DNA of 64,000 nucleotides from Triticum aestivum (GCF_018294505.1 NC_057811.1:403894790-403958789), one strand, 5' to 3'; shown: positions 1 to 13,334, numbered from the stretch's first letter. A program made the numbers and translations. Notes: generated from the sequence alone by a model not told the origin.

Positions 1-1057
1 ATAATCTAAGTGAAGCATGAGAGATCAATAGTTTCTATAAAACAAATCCGCCACCGTGCTCTAAAAGATATAAGTGAAGTACTAGAGCAAAACTATATAA
101 CTCAAAAGATATAAGTGAAGCACATAGAGTATTCTAATAATTTCCAAATCATGTGTGTCTCTCTCAAAAGGTGTGTACAAAAAGGATGATTGTGGTAAAC
201 TAACAAACAAAGACTCAAATCATACAAGATGCTCCAAGCAAAACACATATCATGTGGTGAATAAAAATATAGCTCCAAGTAAAGTTACCGATGAAAGTAG
301 ACGAAAGAGGGGATGCCTTCCGGGGCATCCCCAAGCTTTGGCTTTATGGTCTCCTTAGATTATCTTGGGGGTGCCATGGGCAACCCCAAGCTTAGGCTCT
401 TCCCACTCCTTGTTCCATAATCCATCAAATCTTTCACCCAAAACTTGAAAACTTCACAACACAAAACTTAGCAGAAAATCTCGTGAGCTCCGTTAGCGAA
501 AGAAAACAAAAGACCACTTCAAGGTACTGTAATGAACTCATTCTTTATTTATATTGGTGTTAAACCTACTGTATTCCAACTTATCTATGGTTTATAAACT
601 CTTTTACTAGCCATAGATTCATCAAAATAAGCAAACAACACACGAAAAACAGAATCTGTCAAAAACAGAACAGTCTACAGTAATCTGTAACTAACGCAAA
701 CTTCTGGAACTCCAAAAAATCAGACAAAATAGGAAGACCTAGGAAATTTGTTTATTGATCAGAAGAAATTGTAATCAATATTTTATCACGTTATGGTGAT
801 TTTTAACAATTATTTTCATGAACAGAAAGTTTCTGGAAATTACAGCAAGATCAAATAACTATCATCCAAGAAGATCCTATAGGTTTAACTTGGCACAAAC
901 ACTAATTAAAACATAAAAACACATCTAACCAGAGGCTAGAACAAATATTTATTCCTAAACAGAAGAAAAAAGCAAAAAAATAAAAATAAAATTGGGTTGC
1001 CTCCCAACAAGCGCTATCGTTTAACGCCCCTAGCTAGGCATAAAAGCAAGGATAGAT
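1..1057. other. Non-coding internal region of the Athila-type element
   Basis: AT-rich DNA without a supported gene. It continues the retrotransposon interior downstream of the protease (minus sense). I see no RT, RNase H or integrase motif on either strand. Confidence 0.6.
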
Positions 1058-3110
1058 CTAGGTATTTCCATCTTTGGTTGGCAATCCATAAGTGGCTCTC
1101 ATGATAGATTCATATGGTAATTTTATTTTCTTCATAGGGAAGTGTTCCATGCCTTTCTTTAATGGAAATTGGAATCTAATATTCCCTTCCTTCATATCAA
1201 TAATTGCACCAATCGTTCTAAGGAAAGGTCTACCAAGAATAATAGGACATGAAGGATTGCAATCTATATCAAGAACAATAAAATCTACGGGCACATAGTT
1301 CCTATTTGCAACAATAAGAACATCATTAATTCTTCCCATAGGTTTCTTAATGGTGGAATCCGCAAGGTGCAAATTTAAAGAGCAATCATCAAAATCACGG
1401 AAACCTAACAAATCGCACAAAGTTTTTGGAATCGTGGAAACACTAGCACCCAAATCACACAAAGCATAGCATTCATGATCTTTAATCTTAATTTTAATAG
1501 TAGGTTCCCACTCATCATAAAGTTTTCTAGGGATAGAGACTTCCAACTCAAGTTTTTCTTCATAAGATTGCATCAAAGCATCAATGATATGTTTGGTAAA
1601 AGCTTTATTTTGACTATAAGCATGAGGAGAATTTAGCACGGATTGCAACAAGGAAATACAATCTATCAAAGAGCAATTATCATAATTAAATTCCTTGAAA
1701 TCCAAAATACTGGGTTTATTAATATCTAGGGTTTTGTTCTCTTCAATCCCACTTTTATCAATTTTAGCAACAAGATCTAAAAACTCCGAAATTTTGGAAC
1801 GCCTTCTAGGTAAAGGTGGATCATATTAAGTCCCATCATTATCAAGATTCATATTGCAAAACAAGGATTTAACAGGGGACACATCAGTAACTTTTAGATC
1901 TTCATCTTTATTTCCATAGAAATTAGAAGAACCCGCTTTTATAAAGCAATCTTTCTTAGCACGCATCCTAGCGGTTCTTTCTTTGCACTCATAAATGGAA
2001 ATTCTCATGGATTTGAGAGACTCATTGATATCATGCTTAGGAGGAATAGATCTCAGTTTCAAAGAATCAACATCAAAAGAAATTCTATCAACGTTCCTAG
2101 CCAATTCATCAACTTTAAGCAATTTCTCTTCAAGCAAAGCATTGAAATTCTTTTGCGAACTCTTAAACTCTTTAACACTAGTCTCAAATTCAGAGGGCAT
2201 CTTATTGAAATTTCCATAAGAATTGTTGTAGGAATTACCATAATTATTAGAGGAATTGCAAGGATAAGGCCTAGGATTAAAGTTTCCTCTATACGCGTTG
2301 TTACCAAAATTATTCCTACCAACAAAATTCACATCCATAGATTCATTATTATTCTCAATCAAAGTAGACAAAGGCATATCATTAGGATCAGAAGAAACAC
2401 TCTTACTAGCAAATAATTTCATAAGTTCATCCATCTTTCCACTCAAAAGATTAATTTCTTCTATTGCATGCACTTATTTATTAGTAGATCTTTCAGTGTG
2501 CCATTGAGAATAATTAACCATAATATTATCTAGGAGTTTAGTAGCTTCTCCTAAAGTGATTTCCATAAAAGTGCATCCCGCGGCCGAATCTAAAAGATTT
2601 CTAGAAGCAAAATTCAATCCGGCATAAAAAATTTGTATAATCATCCACAAATTTAAACCATGCGTAGGGCAATTACGTATCATTAATTTCATCCTCTCCC
2701 AAGCTTGTGCAACATGTTCATGATCAAGTTGCTTAAAATTCATAATATCATTTCTAAGAGAGATAATCTTAGCGGGAGGAAAATACTTAGAGATAAAAGC
2801 ATCTTTGCACTTATTCCAAGAATCAATACTATTTTTAGGCAAAGAAGAAAACCAAGCTTTAGCACGATCTCTAAGCGAAAAAGGAAATAGCTTCAATTTA
2901 ACAATATCATTGTCAACATCTTTCTTCTTTTGCATATCACACAAATCAACGAAGCTATTTAGATGAGTCACGGCATCTTCACTAGGAAGGCCGGCGAATT
3001 GATCTTTCATGACAAGATTCAGTATCGGTAAGAGGAGCAATCGGAGTGCTAAGGAAATCATTATTGTTGGTATTGGTAAAGTCACATAATTTGGTATTAT
3101 CTTGAGCCAT
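1058..3110 (-). pseudogene. Decayed gag-protease polyprotein of the Athila-type element
   Basis: The frame opens with an ATG at 3110 (MAQDNTKLCDF). The capsid-like core follows (QFAGLPSEDAV, then AKAWFSSLPKN), then an Asn/Gly-rich segment, and finally a retropepsin domain with active-site motif YALCDLGASVST and flap-side ILGRPFL. Gag proteins of this lineage form the particle and the protease cleaves it. The reading frame is broken in three places: a frameshift near 3010-3020, an in-frame TAA just before 2473 (after ...RSTNK), and an in-frame TAA at 1826-1828. The protease uses DLGAS rather than the common D[ST]GA. It ends at 1058 with no RT after it. Identification as Athila-type gag-protease is secure; it is not functional. 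Confidence 0.85.
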
Positions 3111-3302
3111 CGTGACAAACAAGCAATCCAACACACGAGCAAACAAAAAGCAAGCGAAAAAGAGGCGAACGAAAAAGAGAGGGCGAATAAAACGGCAAGG
3201 GTGAAGTGGGGGAGAGGAAAACGAGAGGCAAATGGCAAATAATGTAATGCGGGAGATAAGGGTTTGTGATGGGTACTTGGTATGTTGACTTTTGCGTAGA
3301 CC

Positions 3303-3320
3303 TCCCCGGCAACGGCGCCA
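3303..3320 (-). other. Primer-binding site, tRNA-Asp
   Basis: The minus-strand sequence TGGCGCCGTTGCCGGGGA is complementary to the CCA-bearing 3' end of plant tRNA-Asp over 18 bases. It fixes the element's orientation and lineage. Confidence 0.9.
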
Positions 3321-3331
3321 GAAATCCTTCT

Positions 3332-4914
3332 TGCTACCTCTTGAGCACTGGTTGGTATTCCCTTGAAGAGGAAAGGGTGATGCAGCAAAGTAGCGTAAGT
3401 ATTTCCCTCAATTTTTGAGAACCAAGGTATCAATCCAGTAGGAGGCTACATGCAAGTCCCTCGCACCTACACGAACAAATAAATCCTCGCAACAAACGCG
3501 ATAAGGGGTTGTCAATCCCTATACGGTCACTTACGAGAGTGAGATCTAATAGATATGATAGGATAATATTTTTGGTATTTTTGTGATAAAGATGCAAAGT
3601 AAAATAACAGAAAAGTAAAAAAACAATGGAAATAACTAAGTGTTGGAAGATTAATATGATGAAGATAGACCCCGGGGCCATAGGTTTCACTAGTGGCTTC
3701 TCTCAAGAGCATAAGTATTTTACGATGGGTGAACAAATTACTATTGAGCAATTGACAGAATTGAGCATAGTTATGAGAATATCTAGGTATGATCATGTAT
3801 ATAGGCATCACGTCCGAGACAAGTAGACCGACTCCTGCCTGCATCTACTACTATTACTCCACACATCAACCGCTATCCAGCATGCATCTAGAGTATTAAG
3901 TTCATAAGAACAGAGTAACGCCTTAAGCAAGATGACATGATGTAGAGGGATAAATTCATGCAATATGATACAAAAAACCCATCTTGTTATCCTCGATGGC
4001 AACAATACAATACGTGCCTTGCTGCCCCTACTGTCACTGGGAAAGGACACCGCAAGATTGAACCCAAAGCTAAGCACTTCTCCCATTGCAAGAAAGATCA
4101 ATCTAGTAGGCCAAACCAAACTGATAATTCGAAGAGACTTGCAAAGATAACCAATCATACATAAAAGAATTCAGAGAAGATTCAAATATTGTTCATAGAC
4201 AAACTTGATCATAAACCCACAATTCATCGGTCTCAACAAACACACCGCAAAAGAAGATTACATCAAATAGATCTCCACGAGAGAGGGGGAGAACATTGTA
4301 TAGAGATCCAAAAAGAGAGAAGAAGACATCTAGCTAATAACTATGGACCCGAAGGTCTGAGGTAAACTACTCACACTTCATCGGAGAGGCTATGGTGTTG
4401 ATGTAGAAGCCCTCCGTGATCGATGCCCCTTCCGGTGGAGCTCCGGAATAGGCCCCAAGATGGGATCTCGTGGGTACAGAAGGTTGCGGCGGTGGAATTA
4501 GGTTTTTGGCTCCGTATCTGATCATTTGGGGGTACGTAGGTATATATAGGAGGAAGGAGTACGTCGGTGGAGCAACATGGGGCCCACGAGGGTGGAGGGC
4601 GCGCCCAGGGGGTAGGCGCGCCCCCTGCCTCGTGGCTTCCTGGAAGCTTCCTTGACGTAGGGTCCAAGTCTCCTGGATCATGTTCGTTCCGAAAATCACG
4701 TTCCCGAAGGTTTCATTCCGTTTGGACTCCGTTTGATATTCTTTTTCTGCGAAACTCTGAAATAGGCAAAAACAGCAATTCTGGGCTGGTCCTCTGGTTA
4801 GTAGGTTAGTCCCAAAAATAATATAAAAGTGGATAATAAAGCCCAATAATGTTCAAAACAGAAGATAATATAGCATGGAGCAATCAAAAATTATAGATAC
4901 GTTGAGACGCATCA
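3332..4914 (-). repeat. 5' LTR of the Athila-type element
   Basis: On the minus strand this stretch begins TGATGCGTCTCAACG at 4914 and ends GAGGTAGCA at 3332, giving TG...CA ends. It lies 11 bases from the primer-binding site. The outer end is clear. The inner end is set by the TG...CA rule and by spacing to the primer site, so it could be off by a few bases. Only one LTR is in the window. Confidence 0.8.
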
Positions 4915-5807
4915 GCCCACCGCGCGAACCCCCCCCCCCCAAAAAATTGTTTCCCCCAAATACCAAATTCAACTGCCCTTCGGCAAACTAGCCAATAATA
5001 TTCCCCAAACCCCCTCCCCCCCGTCCCCGTCCCCCTCGACTCCATTCGCTCTACCAAAGCCGCCCTCCCCGCCGCGCCGATACATCGGCGCCACGAATCA
5101 TTGAGGGGACGCACGTCGATCCTCTCGCTCCCACAGTACGCTCTCGTAGACTGCCGCCCTCTAGCCGCGCCGCCACCGCTGGCAACGTTCTTGTGGAGAC
5201 GCACGACGGTCAGCGCTGCCACCGCTGGCGACGTTCATGTGGAGACGCACGGCGGTCAGCTTCTCCCATGGTACGCGCATTCTAGACTGAGGCCCCGTGC
5301 ATGTCGGTGTAGTGCTGAAAGTTAGCTGATAGACGTTGTTAATCTCACTGTTTGCCGACGTAGTTTACAGTCAATATGCTCTGCTTAAGAAGCTTCCTTG
5401 CCCTATTCTGCACTCAATCTGCTTAGCTGAGATGGCATGCCAAGCCCGATTAGTTGCTAAAATATCCTGCCATATATTTACTATGACGTAGATTGCCATG
5501 GTCTAGTAGCCAATCTGTTAGGTGAAATAGCTCTACACCGTTTTATACTCGATCTTGGTTGCTGCGATGGCCTTCGATAGTTTGATGGCTATGTGCTCGA
5601 CCTCATTGACTGCTGAAATAGCTTGCCATAATTTAGTACTCAAATATGTTTGCTGAATTAGCTTTACATATATTTCGTTACTTACATCTGCTCGTCCAAA
5701 TATCTTGCCATAGCTTTAGACATCGACCTAGGTATTTTTTCTGGACTTCATAAAAAAGCATATTTCCTGTAATTTCTAGTAGAAGAACTAATTTGTATGT
5801 CTAACAG
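4915..5807. other. 5' flank of the CACTA-1 transposase gene
   Basis: C-rich and GC-rich DNA to about 5300, then AT-richer DNA. It looks like a leader and perhaps a 5' intron, because the ATG at 5808 follows directly after a splice-acceptor-like cag. No CACTA terminus is present here. Confidence 0.4.
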
Positions 5808-8800
5808 ATGGACAGGACTTGGATAACTTCTGCTCAAAGATTCTCCGCTGCATATGTCGAGGGGGCTGAAAACTTCATGAACTTTATCAGAGCTGAGTAC
5901 AGTGGTCCGAAATCAGATGTGCTCTGCTCGTGTAGTAGTTGTATGAATTCGGTTACAAGACCCCTGTCAACTGTGCAAAATCATCTACACTTGTATGGCA
6001 TGTCGGTCACATATACTAGGTGGGTTCCTCATGGTGAAGCTGTGAACGTCAATGTTACTTACTACGTGGAAGCAGTAGATCACCATCTTGATCTGCCTGA
6101 TGCTCATGTGGAAGAGGAGGAGGTGGTGGTGGTGGCGGAGCCAGTGAGTTTGACCAACATTGAAACAATGCTACGAAATGCTCGTGCATTTCGTGAACTT
6201 TCACCTGCAGAAGAAAAATGGTGGGCCCGCATGTTGGAGCAATGCAACATGCATGGCTGTCACTCCAGGAAATAAGCTGTCAGTATTCTCAGCTATGGTC
6301 ACCTTTCTTCAGGTGAAGACATCTGAGCGGATGACCAACAAATCATTCGATGCGATGTTGGCTGCTTTCTGCAAATCTTTCCCAGATGCGTCTGAGCTGC
6401 CACACACCTACAGTAAAATGAAGAATTTCCTTCGTGCAGTTGGAATTGGATATGATATGATCCATGTTTGTAAGAATAATTGTGTTCTGTTCTGGAAGGA
6501 TTATGCCAACTTAAGTGAATGCCCGAAATGCCTATCATCAAGATGGAAAGATGGCGATGCTGTGAAGAGGATTCCTCATAATGTTCTGAGACATTTTCCA
6601 ATTATACCAAGATTGCAGAGGTTGTTTCATGATGCTGAAACAAGAGAGGATGTATTGTGGCATTCTAGGAACCAGGAGTACAGAGATCAGAATGTAATGA
6701 GCCATCCATCTCATGGTAGTGAGTGGAAAAGCTTCAATCAGAAACACAAAAAGTTTGCTGCTGACCCAAGAAACATTAGACTTGGCTTAGCTTCAGATGG
6801 ATTTAACCTATCTGGCCACCAGAGCACCACATATAGCATGTGGCCAGTGCTTGTTATCACTTACAACATGCCTCCAAATGTCTGCACCAAAGAATCAAAC
6901 TACATGATGGCCTTGCTCATCCCAGGTCCAAAAAGTCCTGGAAAGGATTTTGATTTATTCATGGAGCCTCTTGTGGAGGAACTTCAACAACTATGGAGGG
7001 GTGTTCTCACTCGAGACCTATATAGCAGCCCACCAGCTGATTTCTTTCTGCGTGCTGTTATAATTTGGTGCATCCATGATTATCCGGCTTTGGGCACTAT
7101 GTCAGGGCGAACAACACATGGTTACAATGCATGTGTTCGTTGTGATAGGAATCCGCTGTCATACGCAATACTTAGTAAGATCTGTTACATTGGACACCAC
7201 CCTTTCCTTGCCAAGGACAAACCGCGTACTACAAAATACCGAAGACATGTGTTCAATGCAAAGCATGAAAACCGTGATGCGCCAAAGAGGCTCACCACCG
7301 ATGAGTTACAAGTGGAATTAGAGAAGGTCAGGCATATTACACCAGCAAACCATCCTGGTAATGGTAGCGGGAAAAGGAAGCATGGCAGGGCAGAAGAGAG
7401 ATTATTGTTTACCCGTAGGTCCACTTTGTGGGACTTGGAGTATTGGAAAGATTTGGATCTGCAACATAATCTTGATGTGATGCACATCGAGAAAAATATA
7501 CGCGACAGCATTATCGGCACACTTCTTAATATTGAAGACAATACGAAAGATACTTTAAAATATAGGATTGATTTGACACACCTGGGTATCAGAAAGGATT
7601 TGCAGGTGGAAGATGAAGGTAAACCATGGGATATGGCACCAGCTGTGTACGTCTTGGACAAGGTAAAAAGAAAAGAATTCTGCGAGGTCCTGTCATGTGT
7701 GAGATTCCCACATGGATTTGCTTCCAACCCTGAAAGGGGAGTCAGTGCAGATGGAAACAAGGTACACGGGTTGAAAACTCATGACTGCCATGTCCTACTT
7801 CAAAGAGTTTTACCTGTTATCCTTAGAGGATTGGGCCGCCCTGCCTTATACAGAGCAGTTGTAGAGTTGGGACAATTCTTCAGGGAACTCTGCAATAGAA
7901 ATATCAGGATAGATGCTTTGGAGCGTCTTAGAGACAAGATACCAGCTATCCTATGCGACCTTGAGAAGATATATCCTCCAGCCTTCTTTGATGTGATGGT
8001 GCATATGGATGTTCATCTACCTGATGAGGCACTACTTAGAGGTCCAGTACGGTATGGCTGGATGTACCCTATTGAAAGGCGGCTAGGCACTTTCAAGGGC
8101 TATGTTAGGAATAGAGCTAGACCCGAGGGTTCCATTGCAGAGGCCTACATATTGCTACAGAATCGTTGACATTCTGCTCAAAATACATTGAAATAGCTGA
8201 TCAGCTTAGCAAAGAGGTGGGTGAAGACAATCCCGTGCTCAATGTTTTCAATTATTCTGTTCGAGTTACAGGGAAGAGTCGACAAGAGGACAAACCTAAA
8301 GATTTGGACTAAATGGTTTGGTATGTGTTGAATAACTGTCCTGAGATACTACCTTATATCAAGTAAGTGCTAAGTACTGCAGCTTATACATCATAATCTA
8401 CTAAACTTGCAGCACATTCTTATATATTTAGATGTTTGATGCGATCACTATGTTGTGTAGCATCTACAAAAAGGAGTTACTGCCGCAAAATCCAAGAAAC
8501 ATTGACAAACCGGTTATGGCAAGATTTTCAAAATGGTTCAAGAGCCATGTAAGGTTTTGAATTGCACTGTCAGATTTTTTTTAATATATTGAGTACATAA
8601 GATGATCAACTTGTCTATTTTCTAACCATAGGTTAAGAAGATGCAGGACGATGGGAAGGCAGTTGATGATGCCCTTTACGCACTAGCAATGGGCCCTGAT
8701 ACTCGGGTAAGACATTATGAATCTTGCGTTGTTGGAGTTTTGCGCTACGACACCCTTGCATGCGACGAAAGCAGGAAGACACAAAACAGTGCCATCATGA

Positions 8801-9335
8801 GCACGGATACGTACGACAAAGAGACAACTAAAATGTATGCTAACATAACAGACATACTTCAGTTGCAGTATATCTACAGTTTCGAGGATCATCGGTGTGT
8901 GATTCCGTTGTGCTGTCATTGGTATAACATGTTTTCCAGGATTGCAAAACCCAGAGCTGATGATTATTTCAAATCCATCAATGTCAAGGCGGCGTACCAG
9001 ACCAACGAGCCTTTATTTTGGCAAATCAAGCAACACAGATATTTTTCTTGGAGGACACATTTGCACGTAGCGATGACTGGAGAGTATTGCAAAGGTTTGA
9101 GCAGAGGAATTCGTTTAATTAAGTTGCAAAACAAGATGATGCTTACACTGCTCCTGATGTACAAGATTCCACAGATGTTCCTAATATCTTTGAGAACCAT
9201 CACGTCAATAACGCTGGCAAAAAGATTGCCTGTCGTGCTGTGGACATACAAGAGTTGATCAAGAAGAAGCCAACGTTCAAGGACATTGAGGATGAAGAAG
9301 ATGATGACACTGTGGGGAATAACGATTCAGACTGA
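5808..9335 (+). pseudogene. TNP2-type CACTA transposase, decayed (CACTA-1)
   Basis: TNP2 proteins cut and join CACTA elements at their termini. Domains seen in order: a Transpos_assoc domain from the ATG (MDRTWITSAQRF, with CSCSSC), a Transposase_21/TNP2 core (DYANLSECPKCLSSRW, LRHFPIIPRLQRLF, LDVMHIEKNI), a DUF4218 segment (RFPHGFASN to IERRLGTFKGYVRNRA), and a DUF4216 segment near 8640-9080 (LYALAMGPDTRVRHYESC). Likely splice junctions are 8363/8431 and 8549/8631. Lesions: frameshift near 6250-6275, frameshift near 8155, TAA at 8310-8312, a frameshift near 9050 and a TAA near 9120. The last frame ends with an acidic tail at 9335. It differs clearly from the TNP2 gene at 29063-32724. Family assignment is secure; the product is not functional. 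Confidence 0.88.
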
Positions 9336-9847
9336 TACACATGGCGAAGATGTTGACGCTGCTGCTACGGATGATGATTAGATTGCTTTTGTCGTATTTG
9401 CCTGTCAGAAGACGTTTTTTTATCTACTATGTGAAATTGTGTTTGCTATGACAACTGAAACCTGATGAACGTGTTGTTTAGTATTTTTCTATGAGAACAT
9501 CACTTGTTATGTATGTTGATTTGTGTTTGGTGATTGTATGACGACTAAAACATGATGACATTGTTGTTTGGTTGTACTCATATTTGGTTGTGAAACTTGA
9601 ATTTGATGTCATAGTTTGTTGTTGGATTGCAATTTGCTCGATGTCTTCGAATGGGAACCGATCTGACCCGACAGGGCCTCTGCTAATTTATTTATTTATT
9701 ACCAAAAGGGACTCTGCTATTTATTTATTTATTTATGAGCAAAAGGGGATACCCCCTGATTTTTGTTAATAGAAATTACAAGATGTTCACAACACTACGC
9801 CCAGCCTGCTACACAGGTTTCATTCATTACTAGTTTCAGCAAAGTGC
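9336..9847. other. 3' flank between transposase and GRF relic
   Basis: T-rich non-coding DNA with repeated tgtttggttgt and tgatgac words, resembling a 3' untranslated region. Short tttattta runs lie at 9690-9740. No gene seen. Confidence 0.4.
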
Positions 9848-10543
9848 TCATGTCATAGCCACTAAATACATCACGAGTGCTACATACACTGCAAATAAAG
9901 AGACAATCATCCTACAGAGCACATCGATTTTGCCCATTGTCTTCACAAGCTCTTTCATCTCCTCATTGTTGTAAAGGCTGTTCAGCAACTATTGCTTGGC
10001 CATGATCAGAGGAACTGCATCATTAGCCTTCTGCTCTACATCTTCCTCTTCTGTCGTTCCTTCAGTTACTTGTCCAACACCCCAACCTGTTTGTATTGGG
10101 ATTCCTCGGCTAACCAAAAAATCAACGTAGTTGCATTCCCCCACATCAGTAACTTCCCAGAAATACAAATCACACGAATCTTCCCTTTTCTGCACGAATC
10201 AAATTGGAAGATCATCAACCAAACTATTAAAAAAATCAGCAACTAAAAGCAGCAGAACAACACTTAAACATATTATTACCCCATGATTCGGGCATTTGTA
10301 GAAGACTCAGCCAGGGTTGAGGATTGCGGCTGAGACGCGACGAATGACTCTGTGTGATTTGCAGCAGTGGCACCACACCAACGGCAGTGGGTTGCGATGA
10401 GCAACCGGCTGCGGTGCGTGTGCCGGCGGGGCGACTTGGCGATGGTACGAGTGGTGACTTGGCGCATATCTAGTTGTTGCCTGCTGAAGAGCAGGTGGAC
10501 GAGCAGCCAGCGGACATGGTTGCTGCGGCCAGAGCTTCTGATG
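9848..10543 (-). pseudogene. GRF-type zinc-finger protein, decayed, two exons
   Basis: On the minus strand exon 1 (10543 to 10280) is Pro/Ala/His-rich and then reads LPLVWCHCCKSHRVIRRVS ... VFYKCPNHG. An intron 10279-10190 has GT...AG ends. Exon 2 (from 10189) continues KREDSCDLYFWE and later a coiled region and a hydrophobic tail (VSLFAVYVALVMYLVAM) ending at a TGA at 9848-9850. Together the halves form one GRF zinc finger (C-x2-C ... C ... C), a single-stranded nucleic-acid-binding module common in grass genomes. Lesions: a TGA inside exon 1 (in LNPG-stop-VFYK, where Arg would be expected, so a CpG-type C to T change) and TAG at 9989-9991. No start codon is secure: an in-frame TAG lies at 10544-10546. 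It is antisense to the transposase. Whether it is a second CACTA-1 gene or a captured host gene is not decided. Confidence 0.7.
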
Positions 10544-13334
10544 CTAGGCAGAGTAAGTAGAGAAGAGGAGAAGCGAATGTTGGATATGTCAGTTTCATTA
10601 CTTGCAGAGTAGCATAGCACCATATATAGTCATAGTCTAGGTTTGGATTCGAACCTGCTACAGGAGCACGTCTCTCTTTTTTTCTAAAACTCAGCAACGT
10701 CTCTTTACTGGTACACTAGCTTGTTCTGTACGCCTTCTCAAGTGTGGCACCCCGGCTTAGAGTGACCTGTTTACCTTGCATTGCCAGCCCAAAGATCGAG
10801 TCTTCTGGCAACACACAACGTCTTGGTACAGAAAACAACCGCTTTATTTATACTAGCGGAACATAGTTCGATGTAACATCAAGTAGCGAGGCCAAGCGGC
10901 ACACACGGTGTGGCTGAACAATATGTACATTATTTAGTGAACATAAAGGGGCCTCAATCACGGCAACTACACGGCAGCGGAACAATGATGAAGCGGGACT
11001 CCATAGCACAGGGACACTGATGTGGACACGAGCTAGACACGGCAGCACTTCGATCTAGTCAGACTTTCCTGAAAACTGGCATGACACGCCAGGTCAGTAC
11101 ATTGAATGTACTTGCAAGCTCACAACAATAATAAACATAATGTCAAACAATATCATGGTATTTAATCAAATTAATATCAATGCAAAAGACTACTACAAAT
11201 ACAGTGAACATAATCTAGTGCATCGAGTCCCTCGGACTTTCTTACCGAACGGGTTACATTGTAACCAAACAGTGATCAGATTCAGACCACTTACCAAACC
11301 AACACTTTGGTTTCCACAATCATCATCAATTCTCATCCATCATCTCAGTGCCAAATGTTTATAATTAGTGTGCGGGGTTACTTATGAAAGTTGATCCATG
11401 GTGTGACTTACTCACGAGTTGTGTCCGTAACCGAGGACGCGGCTATCGATAGATTAAATTACACTCTGCAGAGGTAGCGCACTGTACCCACACCATAGAA
11501 TCCATGGCCTCGCACTCCCATTCGGGTGGACCAACGGCATTCTGACGAAACCCTCCCCTTTCCATGACACTCTCCCAGCCACTCCGACTCACTCCCCACT
11601 GGGCTAAGTCCTGGGTGGCCCCGTGCCTACCAAAGGCATCAACGGCCACCGTCGTGGCAAAACATAAACGGTCCCAAACGGGGACAAGGTGCCATAACAA
11701 CAAACAGACACACAAGGTTATGTCTGCTTACCGGGCCAGGGTAACGCACGCCCATAACCTTCCCTCGTTGGAGGTACCGACCAAAGGCATGACAACGGAC
11801 CGAATAAAGGCCTTCCCATAAAGGCAAATGTGGTTGCACTGGGAAAAACTCGATTCAGTGGCACCATGACCCGATCAACGGTATGTTCAAGTTGAATTAT
11901 TATCAAGTTTAACTTGAAATAAAAATAACGGGTGTCATGATATGCCATGAATATGCAACCATACAGCATGCATCACATACTATAAAAAATAAATGGATCA
12001 GCATCATCAAGTATTCTACTAACAATCATCATCAAAGCTAACTCATTCCACTCCTCTGGTTATTATACTTCATCATATTTAACCATCATATTAACTTCAA
12101 ATTATCCATTTTCTTACTTAAGAAAATAATAACAAAGCTAGTCATTTCATTATCACGTAACCAAATATTACTTCTACTGACTTAAACTAACTTAGCTAGT
12201 CTCAAACTACTATAAACTAAGCATTTCAAGCAAGGCAAGTATTCAACAGAAATAGGTATTCATTTAAATAATTTAAATGCATGAGATAACTCATATTCAA
12301 GTTGGAAAATTCACAAATATTGAAATGACACCATGAAAATGTTGTTGTGGCTTGCCTTAGTGCAGATGAGGTTCACACTCCTCCTGGTGACCCTCAAGAC
12401 AAGCTTCACCTTCCAAAAATATTCAAAAACAGATAAAGAAAATATGAAGAATCACTCTGAATAACACCAGAAATTCTAGACAACAAAGAAAAATCTACAT
12501 TTTGGTGTGCTGCTAGAACTTTTCAAAATAAACACAATGCAAAAAGAATTAATTCATTTGGACTTATGGTTTAAAAGTTATGGCTGGTCAAAGTTTCTGG
12601 TCAAAATATGAATTAAATTTGAATAAAACAGAAACCAGGGGGTGACGTCGATGACATATTATCTGAATACGCCTCTACTCGTACCGCTTCGGGCGCGAGT
12701 GGAGAGGCTGACAGTGGTCCCCGCTAGTCAGGTGTGAGGGAGAGGGAGAGAGAAACAGAGCGCGATGGGGCTTCACCGGAGCTCACGCCGGCGAGGAGGG
12801 CTCCTTGGCCCGGTCAAGAGGGATAGAACGCGAGAGGAGGTCGAGGTGCACCTGCCCGTACCCGTAGCTTGGCGAGAGGTGGTCGGAGTAGCTCAGAACC
12901 AAGCTCACAAGCGGCGGCTGCGGTCGGGTCTCGTCGGAGTTGAGGAAGACGACGGAGGTAGTCGATTCCAGGGGCTCCGACTGGGTCAGTGGGCACCAGA
13001 GAAGCACCGCGGAGACGCCGGAGTAGATGCACGAGCTCGAGAGGGGCTGGATGGGTGGTGGTGAACAGAGGGGATCTCTGGAGAGCTCGAGCTCGAGGAC
13101 GGCGGCTCGAGGCCTGCCCGGCCGGGTTACGGCTATCTACGGTGTTGTCGAGATTGGTTGAGTGTGTGGTGATGCTCGGAGAGGCTGGGGAGGGGCTGTA
13201 TTTATAGGCAGGGGGAGAGGTGCTCGGGGCTCCGCCGGAGTTCTCTAGAAGTGACGCCCGGCGACGATTTGCGTCAGTGAGAGAGGGGGAGGACGTCGTG
13301 GTTCACGCAGCAACTGTGGGCGAGCGGAGACGAG

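Larger units (their letters stand above)
1..4914 (-). mobile_element. Athila-type Ty3/Gypsy LTR retrotransposon, 5' part, cut by window edge
   Basis: Read on the minus strand this gives, in order, an LTR (4914 down to about 3332), a primer-binding site matching tRNA-Asp, a gag region, a retropepsin domain and then non-coding AT-rich DNA to the window edge. The tRNA-Asp primer site and the gag signature (FAGLPSEDA followed by DRAKAWFSSLP) are those of the Athila lineage. No reverse transcriptase or integrase follows the protease in the visible 1.06 kb. The element is either a non-autonomous gag-protease derivative or the pol region is outside the window. The other LTR is not visible, so the target duplication cannot be tested. 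The right flank begins gccca at 4915. Confidence 0.85.

Noticed and set aside
9793..9798. cactac as a left end of CACTA-1
   Set aside because: It lies downstream of the transposase, is not followed by the aaaaaaagacac terminus and has no 3-bp target duplication.
12765..13207. ORFs of 72-99 codons in LTR-A
   Set aside because: GC-rich U3-type DNA with several overlapping frames and no recognised domain.
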